Of a stretch of 64,000 bases of DNA, positions 1 to 11,400 are shown piece by piece. The notes under the pieces are model-generated. The model was not told where the DNA came from and did not search any database. It worked only from the letters and a program-made list of their open reading frames with translations. How positions within the stretch are numbered: position 1 is the first letter of the stretch; the number at the start of each line of letters is the position of its first letter. Both the position numbers and the translations under genes were made by a program. The DNA is from Flavobacteriales bacterium (GTDB taxonomy: Bacteria > Bacteroidota > Bacteroidia > Flavobacteriales_F > PHOS-HE28). The DNA is taken from the NCBI GenBank assembly GCA_023957375.1, contig JAMLHB010000001.1, positions 1,590,245 to 1,654,244 of the forward strand, written 5' to 3'.

Positions 1-422
1 GTGTACCGCTTGCTTTCCGGATCCTGATAAACTGAGGATCCAACCCACCACGAAGAAAGCAGCGGGTCTGGGAACCGTGCTATGCTACGAGTAAAATCCT
101 CAACTGCTTCCGGGTAGTGCTTTACCATGTAATGGCAGTACCCCCTTCGGAAATAGTTCCATCCGGTTGGATGCTTCCGCACCAGCTTGTCAAAATAAAT
201 AATGGCTTCACCATACTTGCCTGAATCAAACATGGTGTTGGCAAGTGTTTCCGCATCGCTGCTGCCAATGTATCCTTGAATGGAGTCTCCAGTTTGATCT
301 TTGTACTGTTGAAACAACATATTAAAGTATTGGCTCAACAAATCATCATCCTGTGCGTAACCCACATCGACAAGTGCCACAAACACTAATAACGACATTA
401 CAATACGGAATACCATCGGCAT
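1..422 (-). CDS. Secreted TPR-repeat protein, N-terminal part only
   Basis: The reading frame opens at an ATG at 422 and runs off the left edge without a stop, so only about 140 residues are visible. The N-terminus is a signal peptide (hydrophobic stretch IVMSLLVFVALVDVGYAQ, cleavage likely after the Ala before QDDD). About residues 60-125 look like tetratricopeptide repeats: a helix pair around GKYGEAIIYFDKLVRKHP is followed by a second around KHYPEAVEDFTRSIARFP. TPR proteins are protein-interaction scaffolds, and the signal peptide places this one outside the cytoplasm. Nothing indicates a specific partner. The codons are clearly AT-richer than in most of the window. A second in-frame ATG lies two codons downstream. 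Confidence 0.75.
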   Translation of the reverse strand, partial: MPMVFRIVMSLLVFVALVDVGYAQDDDLLSQYFNMLFQQYKDQTGDSIQGYIGSSDAETLANTMFDSGKYGEAIIYFDKLVRKHPTGWNYFRRGYCHYMVKHYPEAVEDFTRSIARFPDPLLSSWWVGSSVYQDPESKRY

Positions 423-456
423 AATTCGATGATTGCTGGAGGCTTGTAATCTCCGG

Positions 457-837
457 TCACGCATTTTGGTAGCCACGATAGTTCACGAAGAACCCCTCTT
501 CGCCATCCGCATTGCGCTCACCGGTGGACATGATTGCAACCGGAGCGAACATACAGGTGGCCCCGAAATTTACTGCCTGAGCCTCACAAGCACGCTTTGT
601 TTCGGCCGGTAGATCCGGTAGCGGCCCGCGTGCGACCCTGACAACAAAGAAGGTGAGACGGCCTTGAATGGACGCTACGATCTGCGGCAACTTCTCCAAG
701 TCCGTGTTCACTGCTTCAATAGTGTAGCCTTCTTTGACGAGGGCATCATGAACAACGCGAACCCCCAATGCGTGGTCCTTCTCCTGCGAGGAGGGCTTAG
801 CCTGTTGAGCCTTGAAAAAGCGGTCAAATATGCCCAT
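457..837 (-). CDS. Hypothetical protein, 126 aa
   Basis: Not recognised. The frame extends upstream to 939, but I place the start at the ATG at 837 because the protein then begins MGIFDRFFK, a typical short amphipathic N-terminus, and the upstream part is unstructured. There is no signal peptide or transmembrane segment. The middle is a mixed alpha/beta pattern (GVRVVHDALVKEGYTIEAV, then LTFFVVRVARGPLPDL), followed by a segment with two cysteines and the ending FFVNYRGYQ. It could be a small cytosolic binding fold, but no catalytic motif is visible. It lies between two other minus-strand accessory genes of similar composition. Confidence 0.5.
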   Translation of the reverse strand: MGIFDRFFKAQQAKPSSQEKDHALGVRVVHDALVKEGYTIEAVNTDLEKLPQIVASIQGRLTFFVVRVARGPLPDLPAETKRACEAQAVNFGATCMFAPVAIMSTGERNADGEEGFFVNYRGYQNA

Positions 838-983
838 TCTCGATGTGGTCAAGCTGATGTGGCCGAGGCTTCCAAACGATGCGAATTTAGTGCTATCACC
901 GTGGAAGGGCTGTCGGTCTTGGAACAGGCAAAGCTGCATATGGACTTGATCGAATGCTCCTTGAGATCATATCCACAAGCGCC

Positions 984-1412
984 TTATACATCCACGTCGT
1001 ACAAGTCACGTCCATTGCGAGGAATGTTTGGCACATGGAAGCCGCCGGGTTCGGGAATCTCTTCCACCAAGTTGAAGACAGCGCATTCATCAGGCAAAGG
1101 CTCGAAAATCAGTATGAACGTAGTAGTACCAGGCGGGACAGGCATCCATACCGGAACATAAGTGATGCCCTCCGCATGTATCATGGAACTGCGGTGGCCC
1201 GTTCGTTGACACACCAAGTAGGTACTGGGCCATATGCGTGCGCTGGCGCCCCAGACGGTACGAATGTGGCAACGTATGGTGACCTGCCCTTGCTCATCGA
1301 CCTGTGCCAACAGTTCTTCACGGATAGCAGGGTCTAACGGCTCCGTTTTCGTCGGAACGGAGATGACTTCTGTTTCGACGATCGTGTGAGCGTGCGGAGT
1401 GATCATTTGCAT
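984..1412 (-). CDS. Hypothetical protein, 142 aa
   Basis: Not recognised. The frame reaches back to a TTG at 1484, but the ATG at 1412 (MQMITPHAHTIVETEV) is the better start. The product is soluble and beta-rich, with a Pro-rich segment (PVWMPVPPGTTTFILIF) and an acidic C-terminus ending YDVDV. There is no signal peptide, no transmembrane helix, and no cysteine or histidine cluster suggesting metal binding. It shares orientation and spacing with the genes on either side, so co-transcription is possible. Coding status rests mainly on the intact frame and plausible composition. Confidence 0.4.
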   Translation of the reverse strand: MQMITPHAHTIVETEVISVPTKTEPLDPAIREELLAQVDEQGQVTIRCHIRTVWGASARIWPSTYLVCQRTGHRSSMIHAEGITYVPVWMPVPPGTTTFILIFEPLPDECAVFNLVEEIPEPGGFHVPNIPRNGRDLYDVDV

Positions 1413-1495
1413 GTGTATACTTGAGGTTCCGTACAAATGCCTCTCACAGGTGACATCACATTGGGAGGTATCACTACAAACCAAGGAGAGAGTGT

Positions 1496-2104
1496 CTATC
1501 GAGTTGCGACAACCAGCAGAGCTAAGGCAGTAAATCCGATGGCGATTCCACGACCGCCCCCTTTTGAACGAACACGGTAGCCTGATGCATCCAGTATCGT
1601 GTAACTATTGGGCCCTCGCATCCTCACCCAGCCAACACAATCATTTCTGCTGTTCACTATCATGAAGAGGTTCCCGCTATGGTATCTTAACGTTCCGATC
1701 TGCTCCCCCGATTGCCCGGTTATACGATACGAATGGTGCCTCTCAAGTTTGCGGAAATTGGTATTGTACAGGGTCGCTGTACCGGGAGAATAGTAACGGC
1801 CATTTCGATGGTAATAGTTGTTCAGATATGTGTTAGCGTTTCCGGTTGCCACCTTTCCGGTATAAGGGTTCGTGCTCCCCGGATAGCTCCAGTTATTGTA
1901 GGGGTTGCCATCCGGTGACGACCGGTAGTGAGGCCGCACATAAGTGCCATCTTTCCGATAGTAGCCTTTGACATGGACCTGAGCGGCGAGGTCTGCCGTC
2001 CACGCCAAAGCGATGAAGGACACCACAAGCAGTCGTTTCAAGCTTGAAATGGACAAGCATTGGCCGATCAGTGACACCAATGGTTCGAGCGTGTTCGTGA
2101 ACAT
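1496..2104 (-). CDS. Small secreted protein with a GYYRKDGTYV motif
   Basis: Exported protein of about 200 residues. A signal peptide core (LLVVSFIALAWTADLAAQ) precedes a mature N-terminus VHVKGYYRKDGTYVRPH. That motif, with the following Asn/Tyr/Pro-rich stretch, recurs in many uncharacterised secreted bacterial proteins. The middle (residues about 100-170) has a beta-rich pattern (YRITGQSGEQIGTLRYHSG), and the C-terminus holds a Gly-rich turn and a hydrophobic tail (GIAIGFTALALLVVATR) that could be membrane-inserted. The start is uncertain: the ATG at 2104 gives a long signal peptide, while a TTG at 2041 (LKRLLVV) would give a more usual one. The function is unknown. Confidence 0.6.
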   Translation of the reverse strand: MFTNTLEPLVSLIGQCLSISSLKRLLVVSFIALAWTADLAAQVHVKGYYRKDGTYVRPHYRSSPDGNPYNNWSYPGSTNPYTGKVATGNANTYLNNYYHRNGRYYSPGTATLYNTNFRKLERHHSYRITGQSGEQIGTLRYHSGNLFMIVNSRNDCVGWVRMRGPNSYTILDASGYRVRSKGGGRGIAIGFTALALLVVATR

Positions 2105-2196
2105 GGCTTTCGTTGATTGCCCCGCAAAGGACAGGGTCGCCACTGCAACCAGCTTGCAGTGGTTAAATTTTTAGTCATGCTTCGTTCCTTTGCGAC

Positions 2197-2955
2197 ATGG
2201 CCCAGCACCAGCACGCGCTTGTTCGTTATGTTGCGTTGGACCGCTGCCTCTCAAGGCTTCGGCTCACCAAGGACGAACTCATTGCTCGATGCTCCGAGGC
2301 CGTGAGCCGAGTGACCGGTGACGATCGCCACATTTCGGAGAAGACCTTTTACAATGACATCCGTGCGCTACGCGAAGGGATCGTGTTGGGCCGTGAGGCA
2401 CCGATCGTTTGTACTGAAGGTCACTACCAGTATGACGAACATGGGTTCTCGCTTTTCCATGCAGGAACGCAGGACAAGGAAATGAAGGCGCTACAGGATC
2501 GCCTTGAAGCATTGGAGATCCGGGCTTGGCGGGTGTTGGAGCGGATCGAAGCACATGGGGTGGATAAACAGCTCGTCGCCGAGGTACGGGCACTCCTATC
2601 CGGCGGAGGCACATGCTCATGGGCGTATGTCGCCGACAAGGAGGAGGAGGCCGAACGAAAGGTCCAGCGAGCAAAGGACGCTGCCTTGTATAAATTGATC
2701 AAGGAGAAGGAAGCAGCGAGAGCGAAGGCTGAAAGATCGCGCCCGGCTTCGAGTGGATCACATGGTGGCACAGTCATGTTCCAACTTGCACCTATAGTTC
2801 CAGACCCACCGGAAAATCTGACTGCCGATGAACTCGCAAGGTGGTTCCTTGACGACATGTCCGCGTGGGGGTACCATTTCCCACAAATCGGATGGCTGAG
2901 ACAAAAGCTATTCAGATGGAAGGTCCGAAGGGCAGCAAGGATTGCACTGAAATAG
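2197..2955 (+). CDS. WYL-type HTH regulator lacking a WYL domain, 252 aa
   Basis: Probable DNA-binding protein. Residues 1-95 have the layout of the helix-turn-helix region at the front of Bacteroidota WYL regulators: an ALVRYVALDRCLS start, a middle helix LTKDELIARCSEAV, the recognition segment ISEKTFYNDIRALRE, then a wing ending PIVCTEGHYQY. The sensory WYL domain that should follow is absent. Instead there is a coiled coil (about 100-135), a long charged helix rich in Lys and Glu (about 160-200) and a C-terminal domain with aromatic residues and a basic end. It is the only plus-strand gene of the left-hand accessory region. A box resembling a -7 element (TTCCTTTG, 2185-2192) precedes the ATG. 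Confidence 0.6.
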   Translation: MAQHQHALVRYVALDRCLSRLRLTKDELIARCSEAVSRVTGDDRHISEKTFYNDIRALREGIVLGREAPIVCTEGHYQYDEHGFSLFHAGTQDKEMKALQDRLEALEIRAWRVLERIEAHGVDKQLVAEVRALLSGGGTCSWAYVADKEEEAERKVQRAKDAALYKLIKEKEAARAKAERSRPASSGSHGGTVMFQLAPIVPDPPENLTADELARWFLDDMSAWGYHFPQIGWLRQKLFRWKVRRAARIALK

Positions 2956-2997
2956 TCGTGTATTTCTTGAAATTCGTGTACTTGGAAAAGGATGGGT

Positions 2998-3145
2998 GCC
3001 CGCGTGAGGGATGGGAGCGGTAGCCCGGCATAGTGATGTGCGAGTAGCGCACGGAGCGAGGAGGCTGCGAGGAACGAGCAGACCCCGCAGTCCGATGCGA
3101 TGCCGCACAGCGCAAGGCGGCTAAAGCGGACAGCCCGGCCCCGCC
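2998..3145. repeat. Dispersed structured intergenic element
   Basis: This GC-rich non-coding stretch has conserved-looking ends, GGGATGGGAGCGGTAGCCCGG near 3008-3028 and CTAAAGCGGACAGCCCGGCCCC near 3121-3142. Its core has several short complementary segments (GCGAGTAGCGC, GAGGCTGCGAGGAACGAGCAG). From memory it resembles an intergenic element found in many copies in Bacteroidota genomes and possibly the Flavo-1 RNA family. Only one copy is in this window, so the repeat status is inference. It sits at the boundary between the accessory genes and carB. The following 3146-3197 also carries a short CTACGCTCGGAGTGACCG sequence of repeat type. Confidence 0.4.
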
Positions 3146-3197
3146 TGCAATTGAGACGGGGACACGCCCGCTTCTTCGCTACGCTCGGAGTGACCGT

Positions 3198-6008
<2,811 letters not shown>

Positions 6009-6434
6009 GCAATGAGGTGGGTAAGTGAGGGAGAGGGTTTAAACGTGCGAGGGTGCGAAAGAGAGAGAGGAAGAGAGGAAGAGAGGAAGTGAGGAAGAGA
6101 GGAAGAGAGGAAGAGAGGAAGTGAGGAAGAGAGGAAGAGAGGAAAAGAGGAGACCCGCCCTCTCGCACTCTTGCACCAATGAAACTTCCCGGTGGCAAAG
6201 CCCTTGCTTCCGTCCAAACAGACTGGAGCAGCGTGGTGTTGTCGGCTTCGGGCATGTCCGGAGGGTATCCGGGCCGCGAAGGTACCCCACCGCCGTGCAG
6301 CAGGGCGTGAATTGTGCAAAAGCGGCACGGATCGTGGAGAAGTGGTGCGCCTGAACGGCGGAGCAAGTGCGGCAACTTCTTCACCGCCGTTCACGTCTCC
6401 ACTCTAAATTGCCGGCCCAAACCACATTGCACCC
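6009..6434. other. Intergenic region between carB and the Spy-like gene
   Basis: I see no credible gene in these 426 bases. The carB-proximal part is the purine repeat array at 6061-6150. The distal part contains a 10-bp inverted repeat, TGAACGGCGG at 6352-6361 with CCGCCGTTCA at 6384-6393, about 40 bases before the start of the next gene. It could be an operator for that gene or an RNA hairpin. Both divergent genes must be promoted from this region, but I find no clear TAnnTTTG box. Confidence 0.5.
6061..6150. repeat. GAGGAAGA tandem array
   Basis: About eleven imperfect copies of the 8-mer GAGGAAGA (variants GAGGAAGT, GAGGAAAA) form a run that is purine-only on the plus strand apart from two T interruptions. 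It ends about 50 bases upstream of the carB start. Such arrays change length by slippage and can adopt triplex structures. The encoded Ser/Leu/Pro repeats in the overlapping minus-strand frames are a by-product of the array. Confidence 0.85.
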
Positions 6435-6806
6435 ATGAGAACCCTGCTGATGACCCTCGCTTTCGCCACCGCGTTCAGCGCCATGGCGCAAAAAGGCGGC
6501 AACAACACCAGATCACCGGAGGAGAAGGCCCAGCAGCGCACCGAGCGCATGGTGAAGGAACTTGGGCTGACCGGCGACCAGCACGCCCAGGTTTCCAAGA
6601 TCAACCTCAGTTTTGCCAAGGCCATGCGCGATGTGGCAACGATCGAGGATGAAGGCGCACGAAAGGGACGGGCCGACGCCTTGAAGGAGAGCCGCGATTC
6701 CAGCCTTGGGCAGGTGCTCACCCCGGACCAGTACAACAAGATGCTCGCCCTTCGCGAAGCGCATAAAGCCAAGCAGGAGGCGGACAAGAACAGCTCCGAC
6801 GAGTGA
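6435..6806 (+). CDS. Spy/CpxP-like small periplasmic protein
   Basis: Protein of 123 residues with a signal peptide (MRTLLMTLAFATAFSAMAQ). The rest is highly charged and helical, with two copies of the LTxxQ-type motif of the Spy/CpxP superfamily: LGLTGDQHAQVSKI near residue 44 and VLTPDQYNKMLALREA near residue 96. Family members are periplasmic chaperone or stress-sensor proteins forming curved helical dimers. The C-terminus is a Lys/Glu-rich tail. The gene is monocistronic, since a strong terminator follows 22 bases after the stop. Family membership is likely, but a chaperone role is inferred only from the motif. Confidence 0.7.
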   Translation: MRTLLMTLAFATAFSAMAQKGGNNTRSPEEKAQQRTERMVKELGLTGDQHAQVSKINLSFAKAMRDVATIEDEGARKGRADALKESRDSSLGQVLTPDQYNKMLALREAHKAKQEADKNSSDE

Positions 6807-6828
6807 TCGTGCGTTGCCCTTCATTGCG

Positions 6829-6859
6829 AAAGGCCGCTCCCGGATCCGGGGCGGCCTTT
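6829..6859 (+). terminator. Rho-independent-type terminator of the Spy-like gene
   Basis: The stem AAAGGCCGC (6829-6837) pairs with GCGGCCTTT (6851-6859) around a 13-base loop that can itself fold (CCCGGATCCGGG). It lies just downstream of the stop at 6806 and is followed by CACTTTTC. Confidence 0.8.
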
Positions 6860-6872
6860 CACTTTTCAACCG

Positions 6873-7010
6873 GGGATGCAGGCTTCCAGAGAAAGGGGTG
6901 CAGGCTTCCAGCCTGCCAGCTACGCCCATGGTTCCCCCCTGGTTCCCGCAGGGTCACCGAGAGGGGTGCAGGCTTCCAGCCTGCCGGTTACTCTGGTTCC
7001 CTGCGGGAAC
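6873..7010. repeat. Cluster of short palindromic repeats
   Basis: Two identical 23-bp copies of GGGGTGCAGGCTTCCAGCCTGCC lie at 6895-6917 and 6963-6985, with a partial copy near 6873-6890. Each contains the hairpin GCAGGCT-TCC-AGCCTGC. Further hairpins follow, notably GGTTCCC-TGC-GGGAACC at 6994-7010. No gene is seen between 6860 and 7087. These look like REP-type dispersed palindromes. Confidence 0.75.
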
Positions 7011-7087
7011 CGGTCACCGCTTCGGAACCCTGCGCGAACCATGCACCATGAATTACTCCGACCTTTGCCCGACTATCCGATCCAACC

Positions 7088-8317
7088 ATGCCATCCATCT
7101 CCACCAAGGGCCAAGTGATGCCCTCCTCCCCCATCCGCAAGCTCGTTCCCTTTGCCGAGGCCGCCCGCAAGCGCGGCGTGGAGGTGCTCCACCTCAACAT
7201 CGGCCAGCCCGACATCCACACGCCGGAGGTGGCGCTGAAGGCCATCCACGAAAACCAGCTCACCGTGGTGGAATACAGCCACAGCGCGGGCTTTGAGAGT
7301 TACCGCAAGGGCTTGGCCGCGTACTACCAGGCACACCACATCCCCGTTACCCACGAGGACATCATCGTCACTACGGGAGGTTCCGAGGCACTGCTCTTCG
7401 GCATGATGAGCTGCTTCAACCCCGGCGATGAGATCATCATCCCCGAGCCCTTCTACGCCAACTACAACGCCTTCGCCATCCAGGCCGGCATCACCGTGAC
7501 GCCCTTGCGCAGCACCATCCACGACGGCTTCGCCCTACCCCCGGCCACCGAATTCGAAAAGCTCATCACCCCGCGCACCAAGGGCATCCTGATCTGCAAC
7601 CCCGGCAACCCCACCGGTGCGCTCTATGGCCGCCAAGAGTTGGAGACCCTGCGCGACATCGTGAAGAAGCACGACCTCTTCCTCTTCAGCGACGAGGTGT
7701 ACCGCGAGTTCTGCTACGACGGCGCACAGCACATCAGCGCCATGGAGCTGGAAGGCATTGAGCAGAACGTGATCCTGATCGACAGCGTGAGCAAGCGCTA
7801 CAGCATGTGCGGCGCCCGCATCGGCGCCTTCATCACCCGCAACAAGGAGCTGCTGGCCACGGCCATGAAGTTCGCCCAGGCCCGCCTCAGCCCGCCCACG
7901 TACGGCCAGATCGCTTCCGAGGCCGCACTCCATGCTTCCCCGACTTATTTCAAGGAAGTGAACGAGGAATACCGCGAGCGCCGCAACATCTTAGTGGACG
8001 GGCTGAACACCATCCCCGGCGTGATCTGCCCCAAGCCCAAAGGGGCTTTTTACTGCGTGGCCGAACTGCCCATCGATGACGCCGATGCCTTCTGCCAATG
8101 GCTGTTGGAAAAATTCGAGCACCAGGGCCACACCGTGATGATGGCCCCGGCCAGCGGCTTCTACGCCCAGCCCGGCCCCGGAAAAAAACAGGTGCGCCTG
8201 GCCTATGTGCTGGAAAGACCCAAGCTGCAATTGGCCGTGGAATGCCTGCGGGAAGCACTGGTGCAGTATGCGCGCACCCCCGACCTGAACAAGGCCACCG
8301 CAACAGCGGAAAGGTAG
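7088..8317 (+). CDS. Pyridoxal-phosphate aminotransferase, class I (aspartate/aromatic type)
   Basis: Transfers an amino group between an amino acid and a 2-oxo acid using PLP. The fold-type I landmarks are in order: the N-terminal segment LNIGQPDI, the PLP-binding stretch TTGGSEALLFG, the NPGNPTG loop, the aspartate in FLFSDEVYREF, the Schiff-base lysine at residue 236 in DSVSKRYSMCGARIG, and a C-terminal arginine region (KQVRLAYV) for the substrate carboxylate. At 409 residues the length is typical. The exact substrate (aspartate, tyrosine/phenylalanine or other) cannot be read from sequence. It stands alone between repeat regions, with no biosynthetic partners nearby. Confidence 0.9.
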   Translation: MPSISTKGQVMPSSPIRKLVPFAEAARKRGVEVLHLNIGQPDIHTPEVALKAIHENQLTVVEYSHSAGFESYRKGLAAYYQAHHIPVTHEDIIVTTGGSEALLFGMMSCFNPGDEIIIPEPFYANYNAFAIQAGITVTPLRSTIHDGFALPPATEFEKLITPRTKGILICNPGNPTGALYGRQELETLRDIVKKHDLFLFSDEVYREFCYDGAQHISAMELEGIEQNVILIDSVSKRYSMCGARIGAFITRNKELLATAMKFAQARLSPPTYGQIASEAALHASPTYFKEVNEEYRERRNILVDGLNTIPGVICPKPKGAFYCVAELPIDDADAFCQWLLEKFEHQGHTVMMAPASGFYAQPGPGKKQVRLAYVLERPKLQLAVECLREALVQYARTPDLNKATATAER

Positions 8318-8420
8318 GCGCGCATAATTTTTTTCGGGGTGCAGGCAACTTTGGGAAGACGGTCCGTCTTTCCTAAGCAGCCCCTTTTTTGTAGTATTGC
8401 TTTCTACCCCAACCGCCGCA

Positions 8421-11400
8421 ATGCCGCCCCACATTGTGAAATTGGCCCAAGTCCGGCATCTTGCCTGGAGTTGGTTGTTCGCCTTGCCCCTGTTGCTGTT
8501 TACACAGAAAGCGGCGGCCACCACCTGCGCCGGCGCCACCACCATCAACCCGGCCAGCCTGCCCATCAACGGCCAAAGCCTGGTGTGTGGGGCGGGCAAC
8601 GACTTGAACAGCACCAATGTGCCGGGAAATCTTTGCGGCTCGGGAAACTGGTACGATTACAAGGACGGCAATGAAGCGCTTTACCAGTTCACACCCACCA
8701 CCACAGGTCCTTATCAGATAAGTTACAGCGGGCAAACATGGAGTTCCATCCAGGTATACATCGGCTGCCCCACCAACAACAACTGCGTGTACGGTTCGGG
8801 ATCCAGCGGCTCAACGGAACAAGTTACGGTTGCCCTTAACGCAGGCACCCAGTACTTCATTTGGTTCGATACCTGGCCTTCACCCGCCAGCCCCTGCCCC
8901 GGCACGTTTTCCCTCTCGTTGGCGGTGGCGCCGCCCAACGACAACCCCTGCACGGCCACCGCTCTCCCCGTGAACGCCACCTGCACCTACACCACGTCCA
9001 CCACGGCCAATGCCACAGCCACCTCCGGGGTTCCCGCACCTACCTGCGCCAACTACGCCGGTGCGGATGTGTGGTTCAGCGTGGTGATCCCCGCCTCCGG
9101 CGGATTGATCATTGACAGCAACACCGGGGTGGTCACCGATGGCGGCATGGCCCTCTACACCGCCCCCAACTGCAGCGGAACATTCACCCAAGTAGCCTGC
9201 GACGATGACGGCAGCGTCAACGGCGTGATGCCCATGATCCAAGCCGCTGGCCTTACGCCCGGAACCACCGTGTACGTCCGCTTCTGGGAATATGGCGGCG
9301 ACAACAACGGCACCTTCTCCATTTGCGCACAGAGCTACACCCCGCCAACCCCTCCAGCCAACGATAACCCCTGCGCCGCCACCGTGGCACCGGTAAACCC
9401 GGACATGAACTGCACCAGCCAAGCGGCGGGCACCTTGGTGGGCGCAACACCTTCCGGACTGGCCGCTGCACCTTGCTTTGGCACCCCGGACAACGATGTA
9501 TGGTTCCGGTTCACCGCGACAAGCACCACCCATTACATCAGCCTGAACAACGTGGCCGGCAACACCACCGACCTCTACCACGCCGTGTACAGCGGCACCT
9601 GCGGTGCGCTCACCAACATCAGCTGCAGCGACCCGAACAACTCCACGCTCACTGGCCTCACCATCGGCCAAACCTATTGGATCCGGGTTTACTCCTACTG
9701 GGCATTCGTTACCGGTGACGTCACCACCTTCAACCTCTGCATCACTACACCGCCGCCACCTCCCGCTTGCGGGCAGGTGTTCTATGATCCAGGGGGCGCC
9801 GGTGCCAATTATCCCAACGGGGCTAATTCCACCGTTACCATCTGCCCCACTTTACCGGGTGACTTGGTAACGCTCAATTTCACTGCCTTCAACACGGAAG
9901 TGCTTATTGATGAATTGTTGATCTACGATGGCAACAGCACTGCGGCACCGCTCATCGGCACCTACAGCGGCACCGCCATCCCGCCGCCGATCATGGCCAC
10001 TAACCCCACCGGCTGCCTCACGGCGGTCTTCGATGCGGATTTCTCCATCAACTATGCCGGCTGGGCGGCCAATGTCTCCTGCCTGACCCCTCCCACCGGC
10101 GATTGCGTGTATGTGTTGCGCCTCAATGACAGCGGTGGCAACGGCTGGGGGTCCTCCGCCGTTCGTGTGCGCATCAATGGCGGTGCATGGACCAGCTACA
10201 CCGTTACAGGCGCTTCCAACATGGTGCTCATCGGCGTCAACCTCGGCGACCTGATCGAGCTGGAATACATCGCCACCGGCCCCAACCAAAACCAAAACTC
10301 CTACTCCATTTCCAAATTGGGGCAGTTTCCTTACTTCTCCGCTGTCAGCCCCCCGGCGGCTGGCATCACCTTCAGCCAAACCGTGGATTGCGGCCCGCCA
10401 CCTGCCCAGCCCCAGGACTGCGCGGGCGGTGTTACGCTATGCAGCTCGCAGTCCATCACCACCACCCAAACCAATTCCGGGCAGGTGGCCGATCTGAACC
10501 CCTCCAACCAAGGATGCCTTTCCGGAGGGGAAAGCATGGGCACGTGGTACTTTTTCTCTCCCCAAACCAACGGCACCATCGGCTTCACCATCACACCGGC
10601 AAATGGCACGGACGATTATGACTTCGCCTTATGGGGGCCTTACACCGAAGCCACTTGCCCCACGCAACCGCCCCTGCGATGCAGTTGGAATGCCCCACCC
10701 TCGTACGATGTGGGCCTGGGCAACGGGGCTACCGACCTCAGTGAAGACGCTTGGGGCGACGGCTGGGTGAAGACCATTGATGCGCTGGCAGGCGAGGTCT
10801 ATGTGCTGTATGTGGACAACTGGTCCACCAGCGGACAGGCGTTCACCCTGAGCTGGCAGCTTTCCGGGGGAAGCAGCCTGGATTGCACCACCCTGCCCGT
10901 GGAACTGCTCAGCTTGGAGGCCTTCGCCCGTGATCCGGCGATCGATGTGCAATGGGCCACCGCCACCGAACAGCAAAGCAGCCACTTCAACGTGCAGCGC
11001 AGCGCCGACAACGTTCACTTCAGCACCATCGGCACCATGCCCGCCGCAGGCAACAGCCAGTTCCGCACCGATTACCTCTTTGTGGATCAACACCCTTTCC
11101 GCGGCGTGAACTACTACCGGCTGGAGCAGGTGGACCACGACGGCACCACCATGCGCACGTACACCGTAGCGGCCACCTTGTTCCAAGGCAGCACCAACCC
11201 CTCCATCTTCCCCAATCCCGCAGCGGACGAACTCTCCGTGGTATTCCCCGAACCGGTGCAAGCCGGCACGCAACTCCAGGTGCTGGATGCCACGGGCCGC
11301 GTCATCTCCTCACTGCAAGCCGCCACCGCACCCGGGCTGCGCACCGCGCTGGTGCCCCTGGACGGCATCGCCAAAGGCTGGTACCAGCTGCGCATCCTCA

